From Acanthamoeba sp. SK_2022b (lineage: Eukaryota > Discosea > Longamoebia > Acanthamoebidae), in assembly GCA_027943245.1 (NCBI GenBank), contig JANDJZ010001751.1, positions 124,001 through 188,000 of the forward strand: a stretch of 64,000 nucleotides of DNA, written 5' to 3'. This document shows, one piece after another, positions 43,199 to 53,072 of this stretch. The notes beneath the pieces were generated by a model. It saw nothing but the letters and a program-made list of their open reading frames with translations, ran no database searches and had not been told where the DNA came from. A program made the position numbers and the translations under genes. The first letter of the stretch is position 1. Each line of letters opens with the position of its first letter.

Positions 43199-44095
43199 TT
43201 ACCCGTATTGCCGCTTCAATTTATCCAGCAACCGATCTTTTTCCTGCCACAGCGTATTCAGCCACAGCTGGAAGCGCCGCTTGAACTGTTTGTCGTTGAA
43301 GTAGTCCCCGTGCAGGGTTTCATCGATCGGCAGCGTTTCTATTCTTACCACGATACGCGTCAGCCGCCCACACAGCATATCCATAAAGGGCCGTTGGTTA
43401 TTTTCCGGATAGAGCAGGGTAACGTTCAACACTTTGTCGAACTGATTGCCCAGTGCGCTGAGCGTAAACGCAATGCCGGCGGCTTTGGGCGCCAGCAAAT
43501 TGCGATACGGCGAATTGCTTTTAATTTTCTTGGCTTCCGTGAAGCGCGAACCCTCGACGAAATTGACGATGGTGGTTGGACGCTGACGGAATTTTTCGCA
43601 GGAACGGCGCGTCGTTTCGATATCCTTGCCGCGTTTCTCCGGATGCTTGAGTAAATAGGCGCGGGAGTAACGTTTCATGAATGGCATGTCCAGCGCCCAA
43701 CAGGCCAGACCGACAAAAGGCACCCAGGCTAACTGTTGCTTGAGGAAGTACTTATTCATTGGAATATGATTTCTGAACAGCACGCACAATACGACAATGT
43801 CCGACCAACTTTCGTGGTTGCTGATCAGCAGATACCAGTTTTTTCGATCCAGCCCCTCCAGCCCTTCAATATCCCAACGTAATTGCCCGTTAATGCGCAA
43901 TAACAGCGCCAGCCCCTGACACCAGCACCACATCATGAAATCGGCAAAAGCCGAGATATATCGCCAAACGGCGGGAATGGGCACCAGGAGTTTCACGATG
44001 CCGGCCAGCGTGATGGGGATGGAGCACAACACCGTCACCAGAATCGTGAGTATGACGGAAATGATAAAGATAACAGGCGTTAACAATCTTGGCAT
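43199..44095 (-). CDS. yihG: PlsC-family acyltransferase YihG
   Basis: Inner-membrane 1-acyl-glycerol-3-phosphate-type acyltransferase, 298 aa, reported in E. coli to add polyunsaturated or cis-vaccenoyl chains. N-terminal membrane helices ([21 protein letters not shown]) precede the HX4D motif [12 protein letters not shown] and the later [12 protein letters not shown]. It lies between dsbA and polA. In E. coli yihF separates dsbA and yihG; no yihF is seen here. Confidence 0.92.
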   Translation of the reverse strand: MPRLLTPVIFIISVILTILVTVLCSIPITLAGIVKLLVPIPAVWRYISAFADFMMWCWCQGLALLLRINGQLRWDIEGLEGLDRKNWYLLISNHESWSDIVVLCVLFRNHIPMNKYFLKQQLAWVPFVGLACWALDMPFMKRYSRAYLLKHPEKRGKDIETTRRSCEKFRQRPTTIVNFVEGSRFTEAKKIKSNSPYRNLLAPKAAGIAFTLSALGNQFDKVLNVTLLYPENNQRPFMDMLCGRLTRIVVRIETLPIDETLHGDYFNDKQFKRRFQLWLNTLWQEKDRLLDKLKRQYG

Positions 44096-44592
44096 GGTTA
44101 TGGGCTGACGGTTGTTGAGAACATCGTTGCATGCCGAAGCGCATGAACAAAAACATATTTTAACAGAAATCGCCGGGGTAAAGCGCCGCTAAAAATGACT
44201 GTTTTTCGTCTCATTGGATAACCATTTGCTGAGTTTTCGTGCAACTTTCCCAGCTTGTGCTAGGGTAATTGAGGCGCCGAATTTGATTAATAGTGCGATT
44301 AAAATCCGGCGAAAGTTATATCCACAAATCCAATAAAAGCCAGTAATAAAGCGTCGCCGGAATTCGTTCTTTTAACGCGGTGATTTAAATAGGAATTTTA
44401 TTCGCCGTTATAACGATAATCGGAGCGTTATAATTCGGTCTCTTTTCTATGCACAAAGTTATCCACAGGTAAGATCTTGCGGATCCTCACGCACCATCAC
44501 ATCATTTTCGTCCGTAATGCACGCTAAGGTTCGTCTCCGGCGGCCAGCTATGGCATGCTTACCCCTATGTCCGATCACGATAAAGAAACGCT
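44096..44592. promoter_or_regulatory. Divergent control region yihG / polA with DnaA box
   Basis: A 497-base AT-rich gap without a gene. It holds a perfect DnaA box TTATCCACA (44459-44467) 126 bases before polA and a near match ATATCCACA around 44319. Both genes' promoters must be here; I cannot place them with confidence. Confidence 0.6.
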
Positions 44593-47391
44593 ATGGCCCA
44601 GATTGCAGAAAACCCACTAATCCTGGTTGACGGTTCCTCCTACCTCTACCGCGCTTATCACGCCTTCCCGCCGCTGACCAACTCGGCGGGCGAGCCGACC
44701 GGCGCGATGTACGGCGTGCTGAATATGCTGCGCAGCCTGTTGCTGCAGTATCAACCGAGCCACGTTGCCGTGGTGTTTGATGCCAAAGGGAAGACTTTCC
44801 GCGATGAGCTGTTCGCCGAATACAAGTCGCACCGGCCGCCGATGCCGGACGATCTGCGAGCGCAGATCGAGCCGTTGCACAGCATGGTCAAGGCGATGGG
44901 CCTGCCGCTGCTGGTGATGCCCGGCGTTGAGGCGGACGACGTTATCGGTACGCTGGCGCTGGAGGCCGAAAAGGCCGGCCACGCGGTGCTGATCAGCACC
45001 GGCGACAAAGACATGGCGCAGCTGGTGACACCGAACGTCACCCTGATCAACACCATGAACAACACGATCCTCGGCCCGCAGGAAGTGTGCGACAAGTACG
45101 GTATTCCGCCGGAGCTGATCATCGACTTCCTGGCGTTGATGGGCGATTCATCGGACAACATTCCCGGCGTGCCGGGCGTGGGCGAGAAAACCGCCCAGGC
45201 GTTGCTGCAGGGCATCGGTGGGCTGGATGCCTTGTACGGCAATCTGGAGAGCATCGCCACGCTGAGCTTCCGCGGTGCCAAAACTATGGCGGCCAAGCTG
45301 GAGCAGAATAAAGAGGTCGCGTATCTCTCCTATAAGCTGGCGACGATCAAAACCGACGTCGAGTTGGATCTGACCTGCGCTGAGCTGACGGTGTCCGAGC
45401 CGGATGTCGATACGCTGCAACAGCTGTTCAAACAGTACGAGTTCAAACGCTGGCTGGCGGACGTGGAAGCCGGCGTATGGCTGGAAAACAAGAAAGGCGC
45501 GGGTGCGAAAGCTGCCGGCGCTGCCAAACCGGCCGCCGCGGCGGAAGCGCCGAAGGCGCTGGCGGAGGCCAAGCTGTCCCAGGAAGGGTATATCACTATC
45601 CTGGATGAAGCGACCTTTACCGACTGGCTGGCGCGGCTGAAAAAGGCCGACGAGTTTGCCTTCGATACCGAAACCGACGGCCTGGATACCCTGACCGCCA
45701 ACCTGATCGGTCTGTCCTTCGCGATTGCACCGGGCGAAGCGGCTTATTTGCCGGTGGCGCACGATTATCTGGATGCCCCGCCACAGCTGGATCGCGCCTA
45801 CGTGCTGGAAGCGCTCAAGCCGCTGCTGGAGGACGATAAAGCGCTGAAGGTCGGGCAAAACCTGAAGTTCGATATGAGCCTGCTGGCGCGCTACGGCATT
45901 GAGATGCGCGGTATCGCCTACGACACCATGCTGGAGTCCTATGTGCTGGACAGCGTCGGCGGCCGTCATGATATGGACAGCCTGGCCGATCGTTATCTGG
46001 GCCACAAAACCATCACCTTCGAAGAAATCGCCGGCAAGGGCAAGAACCAGCTGACGTTCAACCAGATCGCCCTAGAGCAGGCGGCGCCTTACGCTGCCGA
46101 AGACGCGGATGTCACGCTGCAGCTGCACCTGGCGATGTGGCCGCAGCTGAAGCAGAGCGCAGAGCTGCTGACGGTGTTCAACGAGATTGAAATGCCGCTG
46201 CTGCCGGTGCTCTCGCATATTGAACGCACCGGGGTGCTGATCGATCCGGCCATTTTGTCGGCCCACTCCCAGGAGCTGGCCAAGCGTCTGGCGGAACTGG
46301 AGGCGCAGGCCCATGAGCTGGCGGAAGAGCCGTTCAACCTGGCGTCGACCAAGCAGCTGCAGGCTATCTTGTACGAAAAACAAAAGCTGCCGGTGCTGAA
46401 GAAAACCCCGGGCGGGGCGCCCTCCACTAACGAAGAAGTGCTGGCCGAGCTGGCGCTGGACTACCCGCTGCCGAAGGTGATCCTGGAATACCGCGGCCTG
46501 GCGAAGCTGAAGACCACCTATACCGACAAGCTGCCGCTGATGATCAATCCGGTCAGCGGCCGGGTGCATACCTCGTACCATCAGGCGGTGACCGCGACCG
46601 GGCGTCTCTCCTCGAGCGATCCGAACCTGCAGAACATCCCGGTGCGCAACGATGAAGGGCGACGCATTCGCCAGGCCTTTATCGCGCCGGAAGGTTACCG
46701 CATCGTCGCGGCCGACTACTCGCAGATCGAGCTGCGCATCATGGCGCATCTGTCACAGGATGAAGGGCTGCTGAAGGCCTTCGCCGAAGGGAAAGACATT
46801 CACCGCGCCACGGCGTCGGAAGTCTTCGGCGTGCCGTTGGATAAAGTGACCGGCGAACAGCGCCGCAGCGCCAAGGCGATTAACTTCGGTCTGATTTACG
46901 GCATGAGCGCCTTCGGCCTGGCGCGTCAGCTGGGGATCCCGCGTGGGGAAGCCCAGCGCTATATGGATCTGTACTTCGAGCGTTACCCGGGCGTGCTGGA
47001 CTACATGGAGCGCACCCGCCAGCAAGCTTCCGAACAGGGCTATGTCAGCACGCTGGATGGGCGCCGCCTGTATCTGCCGGACGTCCGCTCCAGCAATGCC
47101 ATGCGCCGCAAGGCGGCCGAGCGTGCCGCCATCAACGCCCCGATGCAGGGCACGGCGGCCGACATTATCAAACGTGCGATGATCGAGGTCGACGCCTGGC
47201 TGCAAGGGCAGGAGAAGCCGCTGGTGCGCGCGATCATGCAGGTGCACGATGAATTGGTGTTTGAGGTGCACGAATCGGTGATCGAAGAAGCCAGCCAACG
47301 TATCCGCCAATTGATGGAGGGCAGCATGACGCTGGCGGTGCCGTTGAAGGTCGACGTGGGCGTCGGCATGAACTGGGATGAGGCGCACTGA
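44593..47391 (+). CDS. polA: DNA polymerase I PolA
   Basis: Repair and Okazaki-fragment polymerase of 932 aa with three domains. The 5'-3' exonuclease (about 1-325) has [14 protein letters not shown] and [12 protein letters not shown]. The 3'-5' exonuclease has [13 protein letters not shown] with the catalytic D-x-E. The polymerase domain has [17 protein letters not shown] (motif A), [25 protein letters not shown] motif B residues, and [12 protein letters not shown] (motif C). All catalytic acids are present. The linker 297-330 is alanine- and lysine-rich. The sRNA spf follows. Confidence 0.98.
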   Translation: MAQIAENPLILVDGSSYLYRAYHAFPPLTNSAGEPTGAMYGVLNMLRSLLLQYQPSHVAVVFDAKGKTFRDELFAEYKSHRPPMPDDLRAQIEPLHSMVKAMGLPLLVMPGVEADDVIGTLALEAEKAGHAVLISTGDKDMAQLVTPNVTLINTMNNTILGPQEVCDKYGIPPELIIDFLALMGDSSDNIPGVPGVGEKTAQALLQGIGGLDALYGNLESIATLSFRGAKTMAAKLEQNKEVAYLSYKLATIKTDVELDLTCAELTVSEPDVDTLQQLFKQYEFKRWLADVEAGVWLENKKGAGAKAAGAAKPAAAAEAPKALAEAKLSQEGYITILDEATFTDWLARLKKADEFAFDTETDGLDTLTANLIGLSFAIAPGEAAYLPVAHDYLDAPPQLDRAYVLEALKPLLEDDKALKVGQNLKFDMSLLARYGIEMRGIAYDTMLESYVLDSVGGRHDMDSLADRYLGHKTITFEEIAGKGKNQLTFNQIALEQAAPYAAEDADVTLQLHLAMWPQLKQSAELLTVFNEIEMPLLPVLSHIERTGVLIDPAILSAHSQELAKRLAELEAQAHELAEEPFNLASTKQLQAILYEKQKLPVLKKTPGGAPSTNEEVLAELALDYPLPKVILEYRGLAKLKTTYTDKLPLMINPVSGRVHTSYHQAVTATGRLSSSDPNLQNIPVRNDEGRRIRQAFIAPEGYRIVAADYSQIELRIMAHLSQDEGLLKAFAEGKDIHRATASEVFGVPLDKVTGEQRRSAKAINFGLIYGMSAFGLARQLGIPRGEAQRYMDLYFERYPGVLDYMERTRQQASEQGYVSTLDGRRLYLPDVRSSNAMRRKAAERAAINAPMQGTAADIIKRAMIEVDAWLQGQEKPLVRAIMQVHDELVFEVHESVIEEASQRIRQLMEGSMTLAVPLKVDVGVGMNWDEAH

Positions 47392-47564
47392 TCGCCGGTT
47401 TATCGCCGGATGTGCTAACTGGCGAGAACCTAAGCATTTTTCGTAATTAAGCTACAAGATGCGGCGATAGTTTCCCCAACTTCGCCGTTCTTGCGCCGCA
47501 AATTGTGTAAGTAAACTACAAAAAATTCTTTTGCCCTGCGAAAAAATGATGTAGAGTTACAGGC

Positions 47565-47674
47565 GTAGGGTACAGAGGTAAGATGTTCTATCTTTCAGAC
47601 CTTTTACTTCACGTAATCGGATTTGGCTGAATATTTAGCCGCCCCAGTCAGTATTGACTGGGGCGTTTTTTATT
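47565..47674 (+). ncRNA. spf: Spot 42 sRNA
   Basis: Starts GTAGGGTACAGAGGTAAGAT and ends in the terminator GCCCCAGTC / GACTGGGGC plus six T. The sequence is almost identical to E. coli spf, with one T fewer near the terminator, and it lies downstream of polA as expected. It is an Hfq-dependent regulator of sugar and central metabolism, repressed by cAMP-CRP in E. coli. A CRP-like TGTGT-N6-ACTACA lies at about 47504-47520. Confidence 0.97.
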
Positions 47675-47860
47675 GTAAAAACAGCAGCAAGCCATACGTT
47701 TTTCCTATCTCTTCGCACCGCTTTTCGTTCCCGTTTCCGCTCCCTCAACGTCGTAATCCGGCGAGATCAGCCCGCCCTGGCGATAAGTTTTTATGATGGC
47801 TTTATTTCAGAACTGTAATTAGATAACAAAAAATCCCGCCTGTGGCTGAACTGCGGGCAT
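47675..47860. other. Spacer between spf and the engB terminator
   Basis: About 186 bases with no gene. One more inverted repeat, CCCGC / GCGGG near 47836-47857, precedes the engB terminator on the minus strand and could be a second, weaker termination site. Confidence 0.45.
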
Positions 47861-47889
47861 AAAAAAGCCGATGCGGTGAGGCATCGGCT
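47861..47889 (-). terminator. Terminator of engB
   Basis: Stem AGCCGATGC / GCATCGGCT of 9 bp with a six-base loop, followed on the minus strand by TTTTT. It begins 19 bases past the engB stop codon. Confidence 0.88.
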
Positions 47890-47907
47890 CTGGCGTTCAG
47901 CCTGGGC

Positions 47908-48552
47908 TTATTCGCCGGCTTCGTCTTCCGGCAGCACTTCCGGCGGGATCTCGTTAAACCAGGTATCCAGCTTCTGGCGCAGCTTGTCGACGCCGATCTT
48001 CTTCAGCGACGAGAAGGCTTCAACCTGGATATCCCCCATAAACGGCAGCACCGCTTCACGCACCATATTGAGCTGCGCCTTGCGTGCGCCGGAGGCCAGC
48101 TTGTCGGCCTTGGTCAGCAATAACAGGACCGGCGTGCCGACGTCGACTGCCCACTGGATCATCTGCTGGTCGAGATCTTTCAGCGGATGGCGGATATCCA
48201 TCAGCACCACCAGTCCTTTCAGGCTGTTGCGCATCTGCAGGTATTCGCCCAGCGCGCGCTGCCATTTGCGCTTCATCTCTTCCGGCACTTCGGCGTAGCC
48301 GTAACCCGGCAGGTCGACCAGGCGGATGCCGTCTTCCACTTCGAACAGGTTGATCAGCTGGGTGCGCCCCGGCGTCTTACTGGTGCGCGCCAGGCTTTTT
48401 TGGTTGGTCAGGGTATTCAGCGCGCTGGATTTCCCGGCGTTGGAACGGCCGGCAAAGGCGACTTCAATTCCTGCATCCCCCGGCAGATGGCGAATATCGG
48501 GTGCGCTGGTGACGAAATGGGTCACATGATAGTTGTAGTTCTTGCTGGTCAA
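47908..48552 (-). CDS. engB: Ribosome/cell-division GTPase EngB (YihA)
   Basis: Essential TRAFAC-class GTPase of 214 aa, linked to 50S assembly and normal cell division. G1 is [12 protein letters not shown] (about residue 31), G2 is [15 protein letters not shown]3 is [14 protein letters not shown]4 is LLTKADKL, and G5 is FSSLKK. It is read away from spf and opposite to csrC. The C-terminal tail is acidic (LPEDEAGE). Confidence 0.97.
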   Translation of the reverse strand: MTSKNYNYHVTHFVTSAPDIRHLPGDAGIEVAFAGRSNAGKSSALNTLTNQKSLARTSKTPGRTQLINLFEVEDGIRLVDLPGYGYAEVPEEMKRKWQRALGEYLQMRNSLKGLVVLMDIRHPLKDLDQQMIQWAVDVGTPVLLLLTKADKLASGARKAQLNMVREAVLPFMGDIQVEAFSSLKKIGVDKLRQKLDTWFNEIPPEVLPEDEAGE

Positions 48553-48844
48553 AATTTTTCGTCTCCGTGAGGATGGCTAACTGGTTGGCGATTATAACTG
48601 CATCAGCGGTAAAAATGGCGTGTTTCTCGGTTTTTAAGCGGTGGGACGCGATAAAACGACAGTTATGCCGCGCGTAGGTTGTGAGACATTTGCCATTCGA
48701 ATCGCGGGTAATGTCGCTTTATTCGAAAGTGATATTTATGTTTTTATTTTAAAAACAACATGTTGTTTTTTCGTTGTAGGGAAATGTCATCCAAATCGGC
48801 GTCAGGTGCCTTGAGCCTTCGCAACAATAACGTAAAGTAGTCGT
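48553..48844. promoter_or_regulatory. Promoter region engB / csrC
   Basis: Divergent, AT-rich 292-base gap. On the plus strand TTGAGC (48811-48816) and TAAAGT (48833-48838), 16 bases apart, would start csrC near 48845. No UvrY site could be recognised with certainty. A run of A/T around 48745-48775 includes a palindromic AACAACATGTTGTT. Confidence 0.55.
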
Positions 48845-49218
48845 TAACGCAGGGTTGCGCAGGATTAGGGAACATCCGGGAAGGATGACAAATCTCAGGG
48901 AACGCACAGGGCGTGCAATGAGTGCCAGGATGAACGCAAAAGGAAGTGACCCTTTCGCACCGGAATAGGCGGCAGGCACATCGGATGGTGAAGTATCGGC
49001 AATTTGGATGCCCGCAGGAAGCGCGCTCGGGAAGAGCGGATGCGAATGGATTGCGCCATGGACGATTTTTCTTTCAGGATGAAGGACGTAGTGGCAGGGA
49101 ATGCGGTTATAGCAGAGGGAAAAACCGGGATGTTGCATGTACGCAAGGAGCGCGTAACAGGAATACCCTTCGCGAGAAGGTGCGAAATAGGCGGCAGGTT
49201 TAACCTGCCGCCTTTTTT
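48845..49218 (+). ncRNA. csrC: CsrC-type sRNA sequestering CsrA
   Basis: Lies between engB and yihI, the csrC position in E. coli. I count 22 GGA triplets in about 345 bases (48862 to 49162), many as CAGGATG or AGGGA, the CsrA-binding motif. It ends in a strong terminator: GGCGGCAGG / CCTGCCGCC plus six T (49190-49218). The predicted start near 48845 gives about 374 nt, longer than the roughly 245-nt E. coli RNA. It should bind several CsrA dimers and free glycogen, biofilm and motility mRNAs from CsrA. Small antisense or sense ORFs across it show no ribosome-binding site. Confidence 0.85.
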
Positions 49219-49286
49219 CTTTGTCCGCTTTCTGCTAGATTCCGCCGCAATTCTATACTGAATCTACATACCTAAGAGCACACGCT

Positions 49287-49826
49287 ATGAACCAGCCATC
49301 AAAAGCACCTCGCGGCAGCGCGGCGAAGTCAAAAACGAAAAAGAAAAGCCGTATGGAGCTCGATCAGGAAGCGCGCGAGCGCAAACGCCTGAAAAAGCGC
49401 CGTGGCCTCGCTTCCGGTTCGCGCACCCAGGTCGAGTCCGGCAGCCAGAAAAACAAATCGGCGGCGGCAGCCAAAGATCCGCGTATCGGCAGTAAAGTGC
49501 CGGTTGCGCTGGTGGTCGACGAGACCAAAGTGAAGGCCAAACCGCAGCCGAAACCAAAGGCCGAAGCGAAACCGCGCCTGTCGCCGGAAGAAGAGCTGGC
49601 GAAGCTGGAAAATGACGAGCGCCTGAACGCGCTGCTGGATCGCATCGACGACGGCGAAACGCTGAACGCGGAAGAGCAAGCGTATGTCGACAAGACGCTG
49701 GATCGCATCGATGTGCTGATGGACGTGCTGGGCATCGAACTGGGCGAAGACGACGACGAAGAAGAAGAGAAGCAGGAAGATATTTTGAAGCTGCTGAAAG
49801 GCGGCAATCCGAAAGACGCCTTTTAA
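49287..49826 (+). CDS. yihI: Der GTPase-activating protein YihI
   Basis: Stimulates the GTPase Der (EngA) and so modulates 50S ribosome assembly; 179 aa. The N-terminal 100 residues are basic and disordered ([20 protein letters not shown], then lysine/proline repeats). The C-terminal part is acidic and helical ([30 protein letters not shown]) and ends with a run of D/E before [14 protein letters not shown]. Six bases downstream a 57-codon gene begins. Confidence 0.93.
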   Translation: MNQPSKAPRGSAAKSKTKKKSRMELDQEARERKRLKKRRGLASGSRTQVESGSQKNKSAAAAKDPRIGSKVPVALVVDETKVKAKPQPKPKAEAKPRLSPEEELAKLENDERLNALLDRIDDGETLNAEEQAYVDKTLDRIDVLMDVLGIELGEDDDEEEEKQEDILKLLKGGNPKDAF

Positions 49827-49832
49827 CGCGCT

Positions 49833-50006
49833 ATGTGGCTAATCCCGACAATAGCCCTACTCTTGATGTGTTATCTGCTGTGGTTATTCGGTAAACTATG
49901 GCGGCTGTCTAAGCGCAAAGCGCGTTTTCGCAGCGCTTCCGTGGCCAGACAGCGCAGACAACCGCCCCTCTCCCGGCCCGGTAGAAAAAGATATCGGAAG
50001 GAGTGA
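49833..50006 (+). CDS. Small membrane-anchored basic protein, 57 aa, unknown function
   Basis: ATG at 49833, TGA at 50004-50006. The product has one N-terminal hydrophobic helix (residues 1-21, MWLIPTIALLLMCYLLWLFG) and a tail with about 14 Arg/Lys residues. It starts six bases after the yihI stop and ends two bases before the hemN ATG; its last codons contain the hemN ribosome-binding site GGAAGGAG. This tight fit suggests a translated operon member. It has no strong ribosome-binding site, so coupling to yihI is likely. It may be a short relic of the DUF2489-type protein found between yihI and hemN in Vibrio; that is inference. Confidence 0.6.
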   Translation: MWLIPTIALLLMCYLLWLFGKLWRLSKRKARFRSASVARQRRQPPLSRPGRKRYRKE

Positions 50007-50008
50007 GC

Positions 50009-51382
50009 ATGTCAGAGCAGACGATTGTCTGGGATTTGGCCCTGATCCAAAAATATAACTACTCAGGGCCGCGTTATACCTCATACCCCACGGCGCTGGA
50101 GTTTAACCAGCGCTACGACGAAGCGGCGTTTCAACGCGCCGCTGCGCGCTACCCTGAGCGGCCGCTGTCGCTGTACGTGCATATCCCTTTCTGCCATAAG
50201 CTGTGCTACTTCTGCGGCTGCAATAAGCTGGTGACGCGCCAGACGCACAAGGCCGACGAATACCTGAACGTTTTGGCGCAAGAGATCGCCAGCCGTGCGC
50301 CGCTGTTCGCCGGCCGTAAGGTCGGCCAGATGCACTGGGGCGGCGGTACGCCGACCTACCTGGATAAAGCGCAAATCAGCCGGCTGGTGGCGTTGCTGCG
50401 CGAACACTTTGATTTCCTGCCCGATGCGGAGATGTCGATCGAGGTCGATCCGCGCGAGATAGAGCTGGATGTGCTCGATCATTTACGTGCAGAAGGCTTT
50501 AACCGTCTGAGCATGGGGGTGCAGGATTTCAACAAGCAGGTGCAGCAGTTGGTCAACCGCGAGCAGGACGAGGCCTTTATCTTCGCCCTGATTGAGCGGG
50601 CCAAAGCGCTGGGCTTCCGCTCGACCAATATCGATCTGATCTACGGCCTGCCGAAACAGACGCCGGAAAGCTTCGCTTTCACGCTGCAGCGGGTGGCTGA
50701 GCTGAATCCCGATCGCCTCAGCGTGTTCAACTACGCGCATATGCCGAACTTGTTCGCCGCCCAGCGCAAAATCAAAGACGCCGATCTGCCGGGCGCGCAG
50801 CAGAAGCTGGATATCCTGCAGCAGAGCATCGCTTTCCTGACCGGCGCCGGCTATCAGTTCATCGGCATGGATCACTTTGCGCGCCCGGACGACGAGCTGG
50901 CAATCGCCCAACGCGAAGGCAAGCTGCACCGCAATTTCCAGGGCTACACCACCCAGGGCGACAGCGATCTGCTGGGGCTGGGCGTGTCGGCCATCAGCAT
51001 GCTAGGCGACAGCTATGCGCAGAACCAGAAAGAGCTGAAGCATTACTATGACAGCGTACAGGCGCAGGGTAATGCGCTGTGGCGCGGGCTGGCGTTGACG
51101 GACGACGATTGCCTGCGGCGCGATCTGATCAAAACCCTGATCTGCAATTTCCGGTTGGCGTATCAGCCACTCGAACGGCAATACGGCATCGACTTTACCG
51201 CTTACTTCGCCGAAGACCTGCAGCTGCTGGCGCCGTTTGAACGCGATGGGCTGGTGGAGCGGGACGAGCAGGGCATCCGCGTCACGCCGCGCGGGCGCTT
51301 GCTGATCCGCAATATCTGCATGTGTTTTGACCGCTATCTGCGGCAACAGGCGCGCAGCCAGCAATTCTCACGGGTGATTTGA
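50009..51382 (+). CDS. hemN: Oxygen-independent coproporphyrinogen III oxidase HemN
   Basis: Radical-SAM enzyme of heme synthesis that decarboxylates coproporphyrinogen III without oxygen; 457 aa. The 4Fe-4S motif is CHKLCYFCGC (C-x3-C-x2-C), with the SAM-binding GGGTPTYL and SIEVDPREIELD. The C-terminal RGRLLIRNICMCFDRYLR matches E. coli HemN, not the heme-chaperone HemW group. The ATG at 50009 (MSEQTIVWDLALIQKYN) has GGAAGGAG at 49995; an upstream in-frame GTG is not needed. Confidence 0.98.
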   Translation: MSEQTIVWDLALIQKYNYSGPRYTSYPTALEFNQRYDEAAFQRAAARYPERPLSLYVHIPFCHKLCYFCGCNKLVTRQTHKADEYLNVLAQEIASRAPLFAGRKVGQMHWGGGTPTYLDKAQISRLVALLREHFDFLPDAEMSIEVDPREIELDVLDHLRAEGFNRLSMGVQDFNKQVQQLVNREQDEAFIFALIERAKALGFRSTNIDLIYGLPKQTPESFAFTLQRVAELNPDRLSVFNYAHMPNLFAAQRKIKDADLPGAQQKLDILQQSIAFLTGAGYQFIGMDHFARPDDELAIAQREGKLHRNFQGYTTQGDSDLLGLGVSAISMLGDSYAQNQKELKHYYDSVQAQGNALWRGLALTDDDCLRRDLIKTLICNFRLAYQPLERQYGIDFTAYFAEDLQLLAPFERDGLVERDEQGIRVTPRGRLLIRNICMCFDRYLRQQARSQQFSRVI

Positions 51383-51387
51383 GGATG

Positions 51388-51418
51388 AAAAAACAGCCGC
51401 TGATGCGGCTGTTTTTTT
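51388..51418. terminator. Bidirectional terminator between hemN and yshB
   Basis: Stem ACAGCCGC TGAT GCGGCTGT flanked by A and T runs on both sides. It serves hemN on the plus strand and yshB on the minus strand; the yshB stop codon (51417-51419) overlaps its T-run. Confidence 0.88.
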
Positions 51419-51539
51419 AACTGAAGAAGTTAATCAGCGCGGCGCACAACACCGCGGCAACCGCCGCCTGCGGGGTGTGACTGGCAGCGGAACCCAGCTC
51501 CGCGCCCTGAGAAATGAATACGATGAAAGAGTCCAGCAT
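51417..51539 (-). CDS. yshB: Small membrane protein YshB, 40 aa
   Basis: ATG at 51539, stop TAA at 51417-51419. Sequence begins MLDSFIVFISQGAELGS and continues SHTPQAAVAAVLCAALI, ending NFFS. The segment SHTPQ-AVAAVLCAA is nearly identical to E. coli YshB (36 aa), which sits in the same hemN-glnG gap. One hydrophobic C-terminal helix is seen. Its function is unsettled; in Salmonella it has been tied to intracellular survival. Confidence 0.88.
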   Translation of the reverse strand: MLDSFIVFISQGAELGSAASHTPQAAVAAVLCAALINFFS

Positions 51540-51651
51540 CGTCAACCTCCAGAGTGTGCGACACGATCATACTGCGCCCGCACCGGCTGTAAAGCCTGCG
51601 GTTGGCGTTTTTTTGTGCGCCGGACTGCGTTTTTCATCATCCATCCCGCTC

Positions 51652-52333
51652 CTATTCCATGCCCAGCTCTTTGAGCTTGCGGGTCAGGGTATTGCGCCCC
51701 CAGCCCAGCAGGCGCGCGGCTTCCTGTTTGTGCCCTTGGGTGTGGCGCAGGGCGGTGGTGAGCAGCGTGCGCTCCATTTCCGGCTGCGCTTCCGACAGCA
51801 GGTTTTGATGACCGGAACGCAGCGCGCGATCGGCCCACTGCGCCAGCAGCGTGGCCCAGCTGTCCGGCAGACTGTGGCTGGGGCTTTCCGGCGCGGCGGT
51901 TTCGAACAGCTCACCCGGCAGATCCTGGATCAGCACTTCCTGCCCGGCGGCCATCACCGTCAGCCAGCGGCAGGTGTTCTCCAGCTGGCGCACGTTGCCC
52001 GGCCAGGGCAGGCGGGTGAGCGCGGTTTCGGTTTCCGGGTGCAGGTTCTTGGCTTCGACGCCTAACTCTTTGGCGGCGATCTGCAGGAAGTGGCGCGCCA
52101 GCCGCGGGATGTCTTCACGGCGCTCGCGCAGCGGCGGCAGGTGTACGCGGATCACGTTCAAGCGGTGGAACAGATCCTCGCGGAACTTGCCTTCCTGCAC
52201 CCGCAGCTCCAGGTTCTGGTGCGTGGCGGCGATGATGCGCACGTCGACCTTCACCGGCGCATAGCCGCCGACCCGGTAGAACTGGCCGTCCGCCAGCACC
52301 CGCAGCAGGCGCGTTTGCACGTCGAGCGGCATA

Positions 52334-52366
<33 letters not shown>

Positions 52367-53064
52367 TCGGCCTGTTCAAAGCGGCCCTGACGGATTTGGT
52401 TCGCGCCGGTGAAGGCGCCTTTCTCGTGGCCGAACAGCTCCGACTCGATCAGATCCTTGGGGATGGCGGCCATGTTCAGGGCGATGAACGGCGACTTGGC
52501 GCGCGGGCTGTGGCGGTGCAGCGCATGCGCCACCAATTCCTTGCCGGTGCCGGATTCGCCGTTGATCAACACGCTGATCGACGAACGCGACAGCCGGCCG
52601 ATGATGCGAAACACGTCCTGCATCGCCGGCGCTTCGCCGATGATGTCCGCCGCCGGATCGCTGGCCGGCTGGCTGCGCACCGGCTGCTGCTGCTCCTGAT
52701 AATGGCTGATGGCGCGCTCGACCAGCGCCACCGCTTCGTCGATGTCGAACGGCTTCGGCAGGTAGTCGAAGGCCCCTTGCTGATAAGCGCTGACGGCGGC
52801 GTCCAAATCCGAATGCGCGGTCATGATGATCACCGGCAGCATCGGATGGCGCTGTTTGATCTGCTTGAGCAGCGCCAGGCCGTCTATACCCGGCATGCGG
52901 ATATCGGACAGCAGCACGTCGGGGGTTTGCGTGGCCAAGGCTTCCAGCACGTCATTGCCGCCTTCGAAGGTGGCGCAGCTCAGGCCCGCGCCGGTGAGCG
53001 CACGCTCAAGCACCCAGCGGATGGAGCTATCGTCATCGACGATCCAGACTATCCCTCGTTGCAT
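51652..53064 (-). CDS. glnG: Nitrogen regulator NtrC (GlnG), sigma-54 activator
   Basis: Response regulator of 470 aa that activates glnA and other nitrogen genes with sigma-54. The receiver domain carries the phosphoacceptor Asp in [11 protein letters not shown] (near residue 54) and conserved Lys in LPKPFD. The AAA+ core has [14 protein letters not shown], the sigma-54 loop GAFTGA, and [15 protein letters not shown] Fis-type helix-turn-helix ends the protein ([22 protein letters not shown]). The start at 53064 ([16 protein letters not shown]) follows family; it lies eight bases after glnL. Confidence 0.98.
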
Positions 53065-53072
53065 AGCAAACC

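Noticed and set aside
48749..49138. 129-codon minus-strand ORF across the csrC region
   Set aside because: No ribosome-binding site, no recognisable domain, and the plus strand has the GGA motifs and terminator of an sRNA.
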